From: an uncultured Lachnospiraceae bacterium | GTDB lineage: Bacteria; Bacillota; Clostridia; Lachnospirales; Lachnospiraceae | Direction: 5' to 3' | NCBI GenBank assembly: GCA_947177445.1 | Contig: CAMWUL010000026.1 | Location: 1 to 42,373 of the forward strand | DNA length: 42,373 bases | Part shown: positions 26,258 through 34,176 of the stretch, one piece after another | How the letters are laid out: every line of letters begins with the position of its first letter | Numbering within the stretch: position 1 is the stretch's first letter | The notes under the pieces: generated by a model | Database searches by the model: none | What the model saw: the letters and a program-made list of their open reading frames with translations, nothing else | Told to the model about the DNA's origin: nothing | Made by a program: the position numbers and the translations under genes

Positions 26258-27024
26258 AATCTCTGCCTGCTCTTATGAAAAAAGAATATCTGGAAGCTGC
26301 ACGGACTGGTAAAATCACGGTTCTCATACTACTGTTTGTTCTGTTCGGTATTATGAACCCTGCGATTGCAAAGCTAACACCGTGGATGGTGGAAATGCTG
26401 TCTGATTCAATGGCAGAAAATGGGCTGATTGTCACAAATGTTCAAGTAGACGCCCTGACCTCATGGACACAATTTTTTAAGAATATTCCTATTGTACTGA
26501 TTGCCTTTGTACTGATCTACAGCGATATATTTACCAAAGAATACAAATCTGGAACATTATTGCTTGTACTGACAAAAGGGTTGTCGAGATATAAGATTGT
26601 GCTTGCAAAAACTGTGCTGCTGCTGTCTCTTTGGACAGTTGGCTATGGAATTTGCTTTGCCATTACCTATGGATACACTGCTTATTTTTGGGATAACAGT
26701 ATTGCGAATAACTTATTCTTCTCGGTAACTATATGGTGGCTGTTCGGCGTATGGGTCCTATGCCTTATTGTTCTATTTTCATCCTTGCTGCAAAACAGCA
26801 CAGGTGTTTCCCTGTGTACTGGCGGAACAGTGCTGTTAGCATATTTATTGAGTATTATACCGAAAATAAAAGCGTATTCTCCCACTGTGTTGATGCATAC
26901 CAGCTCGCTTTTGATGGGTATGGAGGAAAGAGAAGCATATATTAAAGCTATTGTTATTGCTGTTTCCTTGTGTATAGTATGCGTTGCTGTAAGTATTCCA
27001 GTTATAAACAAGAGGCAGCTTTAA
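26254..27024 (+). CDS. ABC-2 type transporter permease
   Basis: 256 residues, ATG at 26254 overlapping the ATPase stop by 4 bp. About six membrane helices (roughly residues 22-42, 77-97, 115-137, 148-170, 178-197, 230-250) with the ABC-2 hallmark cytosolic start LPALMKKEYLEAARTGK and the inter-helix KEYKSGTLLLVLTKGLSRYKIVLAK motif. It forms the membrane channel for the ATPase encoded upstream. Last gene of the operon; a convergent gene follows after 76 bp without a clear terminator between them. Confidence 0.9.
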   Translation: MKSLPALMKKEYLEAARTGKITVLILLFVLFGIMNPAIAKLTPWMVEMLSDSMAENGLIVTNVQVDALTSWTQFFKNIPIVLIAFVLIYSDIFTKEYKSGTLLLVLTKGLSRYKIVLAKTVLLLSLWTVGYGICFAITYGYTAYFWDNSIANNLFFSVTIWWLFGVWVLCLIVLFSSLLQNSTGVSLCTGGTVLLAYLLSIIPKIKAYSPTVLMHTSSLLMGMEEREAYIKAIVIAVSLCIVCVAVSIPVINKRQL

Positions 27025-27100
27025 GTATGAGTGTATAGGCTGCGAAAACCCGAACCCGTTATTATGGGAGAGCGGAAAAACAAAAGCTGTCCGCCGCCTG

Positions 27101-27856
27101 CTATATATTCATAACCAGCTCCACAGGGCAGTGATCCGACCCCAGGATCTGCGAATGGATCCCTGCTCCTTCCATACGCTCCCGCAGACTCTCCGACACC
27201 AGGAAATAGTCGATGCGCCATCCTGTGTTCCTCTCCCGGGCATGGAACTGATAGGACCACCAGCTGTATGCCCCTTCCGTATCCGGGTAAAACCAGCGAT
27301 AGCTGTCCACAAAGCCGCTGTCCAGCAGACGGGTCATTTTGTCCCGCTCCTGGTCGGTAAAGCCTGCATTATTCCGGTTGGTTTTGGGATTTTTCAAATC
27401 GATCTCCCTGTGTGCCACATTCAGATCCCCGCAGACAATAACGCCCTTTTTCTCCGCAAGCCCGGTAAGATAATCCCGGAAGGCATCCTCCCACTGCATA
27501 CGGTAATCCAGACGGGTCAGCTCTCTCTGGGCATTGGGAGTATATACCGTCACCAGATAAAAGTCAGGATATTCCAGGGTGATAACTCTCCCCTCCCGGT
27601 CATGCTCCTCCACGCCAATCCCGAGAAAAACACTCTCCGGCGTTCTCCTTGTCAGAACTGCCGTTCCCGAATAGCCTTTCTTTTCCGCATAATTCCAATA
27701 CTGCTCATATCCCGGCAGTTCCAGACTGATCTGCCCCTCCTGCAGCTTGGTTTCCTGAAGGCAGAAAAAATCCGCGTCAAAATGCCGGAAAACCTCCAGG
27801 AAATTTTTTCCCATACAGGCTCTCAAGCCGTTCACATTCCACGAAATCAATTTCAA
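27101..27856 (-). CDS. xth: Exodeoxyribonuclease III
   Basis: 251 residues from a TTG at 27856, chosen because GGGGAG lies 9 nt upstream and translation from it gives the family start (M)KLISWNVNGLRA; the longer frame to 27943 adds 29 unrelated residues. It is a class II AP endonuclease/3'-5' exonuclease of the exonuclease-phosphatase fold acting in base excision repair. Seen: metal/active-site residues in WNVNGLR, LQETKL, the NYAEKKGYSGTAVL block, YTPNA, the catalytic GDLNVAHREIDL, WWSYQ, WRIDYFLVS and the final GSDHCPVEL. Length is normal for bacterial Xth. It follows the pRiA4b-type gene by 95 bp, possibly in one transcript. Confidence 0.93.
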   Translation of the reverse strand: MKLISWNVNGLRACMGKNFLEVFRHFDADFFCLQETKLQEGQISLELPGYEQYWNYAEKKGYSGTAVLTRRTPESVFLGIGVEEHDREGRVITLEYPDFYLVTVYTPNAQRELTRLDYRMQWEDAFRDYLTGLAEKKGVIVCGDLNVAHREIDLKNPKTNRNNAGFTDQERDKMTRLLDSGFVDSYRWFYPDTEGAYSWWSYQFHARERNTGWRIDYFLVSESLRERMEGAGIHSQILGSDHCPVELVMNI

Positions 27857-27951
27857 GTTTTTGTACTCCCCTTTCCCGCTTCGCCGCACATGATTCTCCG
27901 CGGAATCCTCCACGAAGACCTCCGCGAAAGTCCGACGCTCCACCAGGGCTG

Positions 27952-28737
27952 TTATATCACGTCCGGCTGGAACTGATCCGGATATGTCTCGCTTCCCTCA
28001 TATCCACAGACTCCCATCCGCGGAGAATTGCACACGGGCAGGAAAAACTCAGTCTCCGCCATCTCCTCGTCCCATCCGTCCTCTTCGTCGTATTCTTCCC
28101 CGTCTTCCTCGGAGGCTTCTTTCCGCCTCTCGGCCAAAAGGCACTCATCACACCAGTACGGATCTTCCTCGTAAATTCTTTCCGGATCCACCCAGCGGGC
28201 ACTGTTTGTGCCGCAATGGCCGCATAAAATCTCCGGCGGATTGTTTCGTGACAAAATCACCACCGGTTCCTTTTGCCAGACACCGAACCGATGATCCTGC
28301 ACCTTAATCACCAGCTCCGTAGTAGATCCGAAATCATATTCATAGCCTATGGCCATACCGTCAGAGAAAATCTCACCGACCTTACACTTCATGCTCTTAG
28401 AAGGCGGCCCCCAGATATTTCCTCCTTCCGGATGTGACTCGTACATCACACCCCCGATCTGAAAGGCGCTCAAATGCCCGCAGCACTCTACCCAAATATT
28501 TCTGATAAACTGATCCAGATCCTTTAGCAAAGCATCCTCTCTGATCTCAACGACAATCCAATAATCACTATTGTATTTGGCAGAGATAAGCAGCAGATAA
28601 TAGCATGCCTTACGCTTCCCTTCCTCCGCTTCCAATACCGCCGTGCGCTTCTTACAGGTAAGCAGATGCCGCATCATCCCGCTGCGTGTAAACTCTTTTC
28701 CGCAATACTTACAAAATCCTCTGGTATCATTCCTCAT
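27952..28737 (-). CDS. pRiA4b ORF-3-like protein with N-terminal zinc finger
   Basis: 261 residues, ATG at 28737. The N-terminus is a C2HC zinc finger (FCKYCGKEFTRSGMMRHLLTC). Residues about 45-170 match the plasmid pRiA4b ORF-3 / IS1096 passenger family: AKYNSDYWIVVEIREDALLKDLD..., then WVECCGHLSAFQI and the EYDFGSTTELVIKV segment. A CGHCG ... YWCDEC zinc ribbon and an acidic stretch (EEDGEEYDEEDGWDEEM) follow. The family is widespread on plasmids and chromosomes, and its molecular function is not established. Own promoter at 28827-28855; lies upstream of xth. Confidence 0.85.
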   Translation of the reverse strand: MRNDTRGFCKYCGKEFTRSGMMRHLLTCKKRTAVLEAEEGKRKACYYLLLISAKYNSDYWIVVEIREDALLKDLDQFIRNIWVECCGHLSAFQIGGVMYESHPEGGNIWGPPSKSMKCKVGEIFSDGMAIGYEYDFGSTTELVIKVQDHRFGVWQKEPVVILSRNNPPEILCGHCGTNSARWVDPERIYEEDPYWCDECLLAERRKEASEEDGEEYDEEDGWDEEMAETEFFLPVCNSPRMGVCGYEGSETYPDQFQPDVI

Positions 28738-28826
28738 TCTTTTTCTCCTCAGTATGTGCTTTCTTCAGCCGTCTCGCGCGCAATGATTTTTACTGGCGCT
28801 TGATTTCCTGCCAACATAATAAGATT

Positions 28827-28855
28827 ATGGTATCATACTCTTCCGGCTCTGTCAA
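28827..28855 (-). promoter_or_regulatory. Promoter of the pRiA4b-like gene
   Basis: TTGACA (28850-28855) and TACCAT (28827-28832) with a 17 bp spacer on the minus strand. The -35 is a perfect consensus. Confidence 0.6.
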
Positions 28856-28892
28856 TATCCAGAGGATTTCTATTCTTAAAACAGGTAACAAT

Positions 28893-29603
28893 TTACAAAA
28901 CAGGAAAAAATTCGTTTTGGGCCAGAATGTTTCTATTCATACCCATAATATCTGCCAGCGCCGCCGCCTCCAGACACCAATATCCGTAGTACACATCATT
29001 TTTGCTCTCCAGCGTACCATGCCAGGCGCAGTCTTCACAATTGTCGTACCATGTCTCCAGCCAGGAAAGCAGAGCTTCTTCTCCGGCATCCTTTGTGCCG
29101 GCGGACAAAACCTTGTCCAGACCGCCATAAACCTCCGGGAAGCTGTAATCCCCCTCCCAGACCGCTTTTCTCTCCAGAATATAGGCTCTGAACCCGTTCA
29201 GGAGCCTGTCGGCGGCAAATACGGCTTCATATTTCTCCAGCACCGGTTTTACCGCCCACGTGTTGTCCAAAATAATTCCGAAGGAGGAAAGCGCCAGCGC
29301 ATCCCCATACGTGAGCCTGGAGGACTTCAGCGCCGCCTCACAGGCCTTTTCATGCATGGCTTCCAGCCGGGTCTGGTCCGTCCCGCAGGAGAAGGAGGCC
29401 ATAAGCAGATTCATGCGGTTGAGAAAAATGCTTCCCCAGATTCGGGAAGCCTTTTCCTCATCCTGACAAGCGCGGAGTCTTTCAATCCCCGCCTCCAGCC
29501 GCCTTCTCTCACAGGCAATATAAGCTTCAAAATAGTCCCTTGATTTTCGTTTGTCACGCAATTTTAATACCCCGCTTCCCATTTCGCTTCCAGGTCTTTC
29601 CAT
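28893..29603 (-). CDS. PoNi-like immunity protein (DUF1910/DUF1911)
   Basis: 236 residues; ATG at 29603, 12 bp after the DNase toxin gene (an ATG seven codons later is also possible). The N-terminal half begins LRDKRKSRDYFEAYIACERRR, which fits the PoNi N domain, and the C-terminal half carries the PoNi C (DUF1911) signature LETWYDNCEDCAWHGTL ... YYGYWCLEAAALADIMGM. PoNi proteins are cytosolic immunity proteins that bind and block PoNe DNase toxins. Because the gene directly follows a PoNe-like toxin in the same operon, it is almost certainly the cognate antidote. It is the last gene of the candidate delivery operon; no clear terminator hairpin was found behind it. Confidence 0.87.
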   Translation of the reverse strand: MERPGSEMGSGVLKLRDKRKSRDYFEAYIACERRRLEAGIERLRACQDEEKASRIWGSIFLNRMNLLMASFSCGTDQTRLEAMHEKACEAALKSSRLTYGDALALSSFGIILDNTWAVKPVLEKYEAVFAADRLLNGFRAYILERKAVWEGDYSFPEVYGGLDKVLSAGTKDAGEEALLSWLETWYDNCEDCAWHGTLESKNDVYYGYWCLEAAALADIMGMNRNILAQNEFFPVL

Positions 29604-29615
29604 TCATCCGGCGCC

Positions 29616-30644
29616 CTACGCCTGGTTTTCGCTCTTTTCAGGTCTTCCTGCATCACGAAGCTCACTGACCAGGGCCTGAGTCAGCCGGCCGTCCCCTGCG
29701 TAAGCAGGAGACGGCTCTTTTTCGCCGTCGTGATAGGTCTCTGTCACAAAATCAGGGCTCTCCTTCTCCCCGTCTTCATTCACATAGTATACACTGCCGT
29801 AAGCGTTTCCGTTTTTCTCGAAGTCGTCATCAAGGTTAAAGTGATACACCTGCGTAGACACATTGTCCGGATTCTCTTCGCGGGCCTGCCGGATTTCATC
29901 CGCTTTTTCCTTCCCCACCGCATCATCCAGACGCTTATCGATCCAGTCCCAGGACATCTGCCGGCCATCCTGGGTATTTCTCAGCCTTGCCTCTCCATAT
30001 TTCGCATCGGCGATAATATAATGATCGCCTTTTTGGTAAACACCGTCTATGCCCTTATGTCCCGCATCATCCAGAGAGGTAACCCGGGGAGAGTGAAGCG
30101 GTGTATAACCCTGGCTGATATAATATTGGTCCATCAGCATTTCGCAGAGATTTCCCTTCTCCTGGTCGGTGAGCTTTTCTCCCTTCAGCATCCGCTGAAA
30201 AGCATCCTTGATGGCTTCCCGCTGTTTTTCATTGATTTCATCCGGCGTAAGCTCGTTTTTATCCTTCGCCTCCGGAGCCCGGGACTCCGCGCTTTCGCCG
30301 CTTCTGCCCTGTTCCTTCTGCGCCGCAGACGTTTCTGATGCTTCCTTCCCCTTCCCCGCAGACGTTTCTGGCGCTTCTGAGCCGTTCTTCCCCGCCTCAG
30401 AAGCTTCCTGTGTTTCCGACGCTTCCGTTCCGGCTTTCTTTCTCTCCCGGCTCTCTGCTTTATCCTCCTTCTGCAAGGCATCCCCCGGACGGCCCGGGCC
30501 GCCCTCACGCTCTGCCAGCTCCTTCACCAGAGACCGGTCCAGCCGGTCCAGAGTGATATGATCCAAGGGAAAATTTTGTGCCAGCTCCTTCAAAGGAAAG
30601 TCCATATTTCTGCCCAGCTCCGCACACTTAAAAAAGGCATTCAT
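29616..30644 (-). CDS. PoNe-like DNase effector with N-terminal MNAFF targeting domain
   Basis: 342 residues from ATG 30644 (GAGGAGGG upstream), overlapping the ATPase stop by 4 bp. Three parts: residues 1-48, a short domain MNAFFKCAELGRN... FPLKELAQN... LDRSLVKELA shared with the metalloprotease gene at 34177; residues 49-135, a low-complexity Glu/Ser/Ala/Lys linker; and residues about 160-265, a PD-(D/E)XK nuclease of PoNe type with GHKGIDGVY (Asp200), IIADAKYG (Asp213, Lys215) and the diagnostic RNTQDGRQMSWDWIDKRL. PoNe enzymes degrade DNA of competitor cells. The modular design (tag, linker, toxin, then immunity gene) is that of polymorphic toxins. No signal peptide, LXG or WXG100 domain is present, so the route of export would be the neighbouring ATPase system; this is inference. 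Confidence 0.88.
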   Translation of the reverse strand: MNAFFKCAELGRNMDFPLKELAQNFPLDHITLDRLDRSLVKELAEREGGPGRPGDALQKEDKAESRERKKAGTEASETQEASEAGKNGSEAPETSAGKGKEASETSAAQKEQGRSGESAESRAPEAKDKNELTPDEINEKQREAIKDAFQRMLKGEKLTDQEKGNLCEMLMDQYYISQGYTPLHSPRVTSLDDAGHKGIDGVYQKGDHYIIADAKYGEARLRNTQDGRQMSWDWIDKRLDDAVGKEKADEIRQAREENPDNVSTQVYHFNLDDDFEKNGNAYGSVYYVNEDGEKESPDFVTETYHDGEKEPSPAYAGDGRLTQALVSELRDAGRPEKSENQA

Positions 30645-33600
30645 GCGATCCCTCCTCTTTTCATAACGCTTTCCCGCCACTGGGCATAAATCCGGAGATC
30701 CTCCTGATGGTCCGAGACGTACTCTCTCATGAGACACTGACAGGCTGCGAGACTGATCTCCTCTGAGGCATCGTCAATTTGCTCCCGAACCAGCCCGGAA
30801 AGATAATCCGTCAGTCTGTCATAATCTTCGGATTCCCTCACATGCCTTTCCACCCGGGCCTTTACTCTCAGCACATCTCCTGCCATCCGGGACAGCTGGC
30901 CAAACCAGGCGTCCTCCCATATCTTAAGTTTTCCCGTCTCCCGGTATTCCCGCAAAAGACGCAGGACCCCGATTTTATTTTTTGTGGAAAGCTCTGCTGC
31001 CGGCAGAATATCCTCCATCCGGTCTATATCCACCTCCAGCGCCTCGTTGACCCTGCCCTTCAAAAGGAGCCTGATCAGCTCTTTGTCAAACCATTTCGAA
31101 TCGCTTTTCCCGGACTGCTTCCTCTCTCCGGCCTGGTAAGGGATCTCCTTCCCCGCAAATTTTTTGATCTTGCACAGCACGGGCTCCAGCCAGTCGTTCT
31201 GGTACACCACAGCCACGCCCTTTGGCAGCTTGGCGATCTCGTCCAGCTGGTCCTCCCTCAGGGCCGCAGACCTGCCTGCCAGGCGGCGGTCCGCCTCCTC
31301 CGGCAGCCGCATAATGATCTTGGTATTTGTATTCCGGACAGCGGAAATATCCACCGCGCCGGGAGACTGATCCGCAATAATGAAGCCCTCGCCGTAGGTT
31401 CTCATTTCCGCGATGGCATTGGACAGCATTTCCACGGATTTTCCGGCCACATTCGCTCCTTCAGGTCCGCCGTCCCCGGGACTGGTGCGTTTCAGAATAT
31501 TATGGGCCTCCTCCAGCACCGTCACATGGCGCAAAGGCACATTCATGCCCTCCGCCCCGGACATTCTGCGCTCGTTCAGCCGCATCACCAAAATTCCCAT
31601 AATCAGCGATTTGGTCTCCAGGGAACCGATGCGGCTCAGGTCCACGATCACATTCTGATCAAAAAGCACTTCATTGTCCACCTCGTCCGTGGTAAATATC
31701 TGGCCGTTTAATCCGTTGGCCAGAGACTGAATCCGGGTCTGCAGAGAGCCCTTGTAATTGCTTTTGACCTCCTGGTCATAGGCCGAATGATCAATCACAT
31801 CCTCCAGCTCCGTACAGAGATCCCGGAAGGTGGGGAACAGGTCTTCATCATACTCGTTCCTTGAGCTTTGCAGATCCCAGCCGCACACCTCGTAGGCCTG
31901 CAGCACGGCCTGCTTCAGAACCGCAGGCATGGCCGCGTACATGGGCCAGCAGACGTTGAAAATTTCAATAAGCCGGTCCACATGCTCCAGCACATGGATT
32001 CCCTTGGGAAACCGAAAAGGATTGATCCGAAGCAGCTGGGTGTAGTCCGGGTTGGTGCCGAATACGGATACACCCGGATTGTGCCCGAAAACATTCTTAT
32101 ACTCGCCCTTTGCCGGCTCTACCACCAGGAAATTGATTCCCACCGTGTCCAGCTGGCGCAGGATCTCATAGACCGTATTACTCTTGCCCGAACCGGTGGA
32201 GCCGGTGATAAAGGTGTGCATGGACAGGCTGTTTCGATCCAGCCTCACATCATTTTTGCATTCGCTGCCCATGTGGAACACACGGCCCAGATTCACTGCC
32301 GCCCGGGTCTGCTCATGGGTGTAGCTGACCACCTCCTTGCCGAAATCGGCATGCTCGATCACAGGCAGTCCGCACACGGATTTTCTGGGAAGTCCCATAT
32401 GTATGGCCAGCTCATTGCCGCTGACCAGAGAGCAGGGATTCACCCGGATCTCTCCCGCAGCGCTTGGATAGGAAAACACAGGATGGATCAGATTCAGAGC
32501 ATACTCGGAAAGCTGCCTCACCTCCTCCTTTTCAAAGCTTCTCCAGGAGTTTACCGCACAGACCTCCACACCGGAATTTTCTCCCCGCATCAGCGCCTTG
32601 TAGGTGGCGGCGGCAATCTCGGCTGTGTGAGGCTTCTCTGACATAAAGTAGGCCGCGCATTCCCACATGCCCAGACTCTCGAATTCCTGCAGCCGCTTCA
32701 GCTGCAGATCAATCCGCTGCAGCATATTGGAAATAGTTTTGTCTTCCATGTGAAAGGTAATATTTTCACCACTGCCCCGGGTCATCCCCTTAGTCTGGGT
32801 GTCAGTCTCGGTATCTGACGTGGATCGACCCTCGGAGCTGCCTGTGGTATCCGATTCATTCTTGGAATGGCTCTCCCCGGAAGACGTCCCTTCCGAATGC
32901 GTCCGCTGCTGAAGGGCGGTTCCCAGCAGTCCAAGTCCTCCGGAAACCACACCGCCCACCACCATGCTCAACCCTCCGGTCACCGGCGCCAGGGCCGATC
33001 CCAGAATCCCTGCGGCGCTGGCCAGACCGGCGGCGGCGATACTGCCCTTGCCGGTACGGGAATCGGAAACGTTGACCGAGCTGCTGGTGGAATCAGAGGT
33101 GCCTTCCGTGTGAGAACGGCTGATGCTGTGCGTGGTTCCCTCCGTATGGGATTTGGATAACGACTGGGAAATATTCTCGGAAGCGTTGAAGGAATAGGCC
33201 GCCTGGGTTTTGGCAAAGGGCGACAGCTGGGAATAAATGTCCTCATAGCTCTTTCTGGTCTGATCCAGCTGCTGCTGAGAGGCCGCATTGGCCAGAATCA
33301 CAGCCGTATACCGCTCCCCCTGCATGGCGAAGGCCAGCTTTTCCAGTCCCTGCACAAAGGAACGGTTTTCCTTGTTTTCCCTGTCCTTGCTGTTGGCCAC
33401 ACAGGAGACCACAGAGATATTGTTCACTTTCTTTTTCAAAAGGCTGTGCATTTCCTCATCCAGATATTCCTGAATCTTAATGCCGGGAAATTGTCCGATC
33501 ATGGCATTTTTCAGAGTATCCTTCAGGATATTGGGCGTCAGCTCCGGATCAAAGGCCCGGATTCCCATATAAAAGTCCGTCTTTTCCCCATCGGAGTCAA

Positions 33601-33904
33601 GAATGATAAACACGGCGCAGTCTGTGGTGGAAAGGGCGTTAAAAACGCTTGCAAACTTGTAGGTGGCATACTCGTCCTTCTCGTAAACCATCTCCGTGAT
33701 TTTAAACAGCCTCACATTCGCCGAGAGATTGGCATATTTTGTCTCTTCGTCCAGAGGCACGATGGAAAAATCGTGCAGCCGCTGAACATAGTTCTTTAAC
33801 ACCACATCGTCCACCACCTGAAGAGCCGAACGAAACTGCAGATCCAGCTGTTCATACCGGGGAACCGGGGGAGCGGACTTTTCCTGCTTTGCTAATTCAT
33901 CCAA
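30641..33904 (-). CDS. HerA/FtsK-type ATPase with internal Ser-rich repeats and glycine-rich hydrophobic hairpin
   Basis: 1087 residues from a TTG at 33904 (AAGGAGG, 9 nt). Residues 1-235: unrecognised alpha/beta domain. Residues 236-285 and 333-380: Ser/Thr/Glu-rich tracts with repeats such as SHTEGT. Between them (about 286-332) lies a small-residue hydrophobic hairpin (AAAGLASAAGILGSALAPV, GGLSMVVGGVVSGGLGLLG) like a glycine-zipper membrane insertion. Residues 555-900: HerA/DUF87 motor with Walker A ITGSTGSGKSN (568-575), Walker B HVTVLEEAH (793-801), sensor IIADQSP and IIMRLPEEADRR. The remainder is helical. Such motors pump DNA or protein. Two toxins with a common N-terminus flank it, so I infer that it drives their export. 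A defence role (HerA-nuclease systems) is the alternative. Not a known T4SS or T7SS ATPase by domain layout. Confidence 0.85.
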   Translation of the reverse strand: MDELAKQEKSAPPVPRYEQLDLQFRSALQVVDDVVLKNYVQRLHDFSIVPLDEETKYANLSANVRLFKITEMVYEKDEYATYKFASVFNALSTTDCAVFIILDSDGEKTDFYMGIRAFDPELTPNILKDTLKNAMIGQFPGIKIQEYLDEEMHSLLKKKVNNISVVSCVANSKDRENKENRSFVQGLEKLAFAMQGERYTAVILANAASQQQLDQTRKSYEDIYSQLSPFAKTQAAYSFNASENISQSLSKSHTEGTTHSISRSHTEGTSDSTSSSVNVSDSRTGKGSIAAAGLASAAGILGSALAPVTGGLSMVVGGVVSGGLGLLGTALQQRTHSEGTSSGESHSKNESDTTGSSEGRSTSDTETDTQTKGMTRGSGENITFHMEDKTISNMLQRIDLQLKRLQEFESLGMWECAAYFMSEKPHTAEIAAATYKALMRGENSGVEVCAVNSWRSFEKEEVRQLSEYALNLIHPVFSYPSAAGEIRVNPCSLVSGNELAIHMGLPRKSVCGLPVIEHADFGKEVVSYTHEQTRAAVNLGRVFHMGSECKNDVRLDRNSLSMHTFITGSTGSGKSNTVYEILRQLDTVGINFLVVEPAKGEYKNVFGHNPGVSVFGTNPDYTQLLRINPFRFPKGIHVLEHVDRLIEIFNVCWPMYAAMPAVLKQAVLQAYEVCGWDLQSSRNEYDEDLFPTFRDLCTELEDVIDHSAYDQEVKSNYKGSLQTRIQSLANGLNGQIFTTDEVDNEVLFDQNVIVDLSRIGSLETKSLIMGILVMRLNERRMSGAEGMNVPLRHVTVLEEAHNILKRTSPGDGGPEGANVAGKSVEMLSNAIAEMRTYGEGFIIADQSPGAVDISAVRNTNTKIIMRLPEEADRRLAGRSAALREDQLDEIAKLPKGVAVVYQNDWLEPVLCKIKKFAGKEIPYQAGERKQSGKSDSKWFDKELIRLLLKGRVNEALEVDIDRMEDILPAAELSTKNKIGVLRLLREYRETGKLKIWEDAWFGQLSRMAGDVLRVKARVERHVRESEDYDRLTDYLSGLVREQIDDASEEISLAACQCLMREYVSDHQEDLRIYAQWRESVMKRGGIA

Positions 33905-33954
33905 ATGAAGACACCTCCTTGTCTTTCCCGCATATCTCGCAGGACATCGCTGCT

Positions 33955-34164
33955 TTAAATGTCCTTGCTTTTATCCTGATCCATCTTCCCATAGCCGAAT
34001 ATAGAGGGAAGAAGGTTTTGATTTTTTCGAATAGAACGGTCTATGGCGTCGATCAGCTCTGCGGCGGAAGCCTTGCCGGGAATCTCCCTCAGCGGGACCA
34101 CGTCGCCAAAGTGCTCCCGAAACCTCTGCATGGCGCCTAAAAGCTCCTTTGTCAATTCCACCAT
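33955..34164 (-). CDS. 69-residue protein; candidate immunity protein or adaptor
   Basis: ATG at 34164 with AGGAGG 8 nt upstream; a GTG three codons before overlaps the binding site. The product (VELTKELLGAMQRFREHF..., VVPLREIP, ELIDAIDRSIRKNQNLLPSIFGY) is soluble and mostly helical; I do not recognise the family. It starts 12 bp after the metalloprotease-like toxin gene and precedes the ATPase gene by 50 bp. Position suggests immunity to the metalloprotease toxin, in parallel with PoNi behind PoNe, but a chaperone or ATPase adaptor is equally compatible. Confidence 0.75.
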   Translation of the reverse strand: MVELTKELLGAMQRFREHFGDVVPLREIPGKASAAELIDAIDRSIRKNQNLLPSIFGYGKMDQDKSKDI

Positions 34165-34176
34165 TTTCTTCACCTC

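Noticed and set aside
27899..27926. Hairpin CGCGGA...TCCGCG before xth, resembling the left hairpin of the repeat family
   Set aside because: Lacks the GTTACTTTTC end and the AGGTGTTTTTG block; similarity limited to short GC-rich words, not enough to call it a copy.
27131..27976. 281-codon plus-strand ORF across xth
   Set aside because: Runs over the complement of a well-conserved repair gene; no ribosome binding site or family features.
31868..32641. 257-codon plus-strand ORF antisense to the HerA-like ATPase
   Set aside because: Shadow of the GC-rich coding strand, His-rich composition typical of antisense translation.
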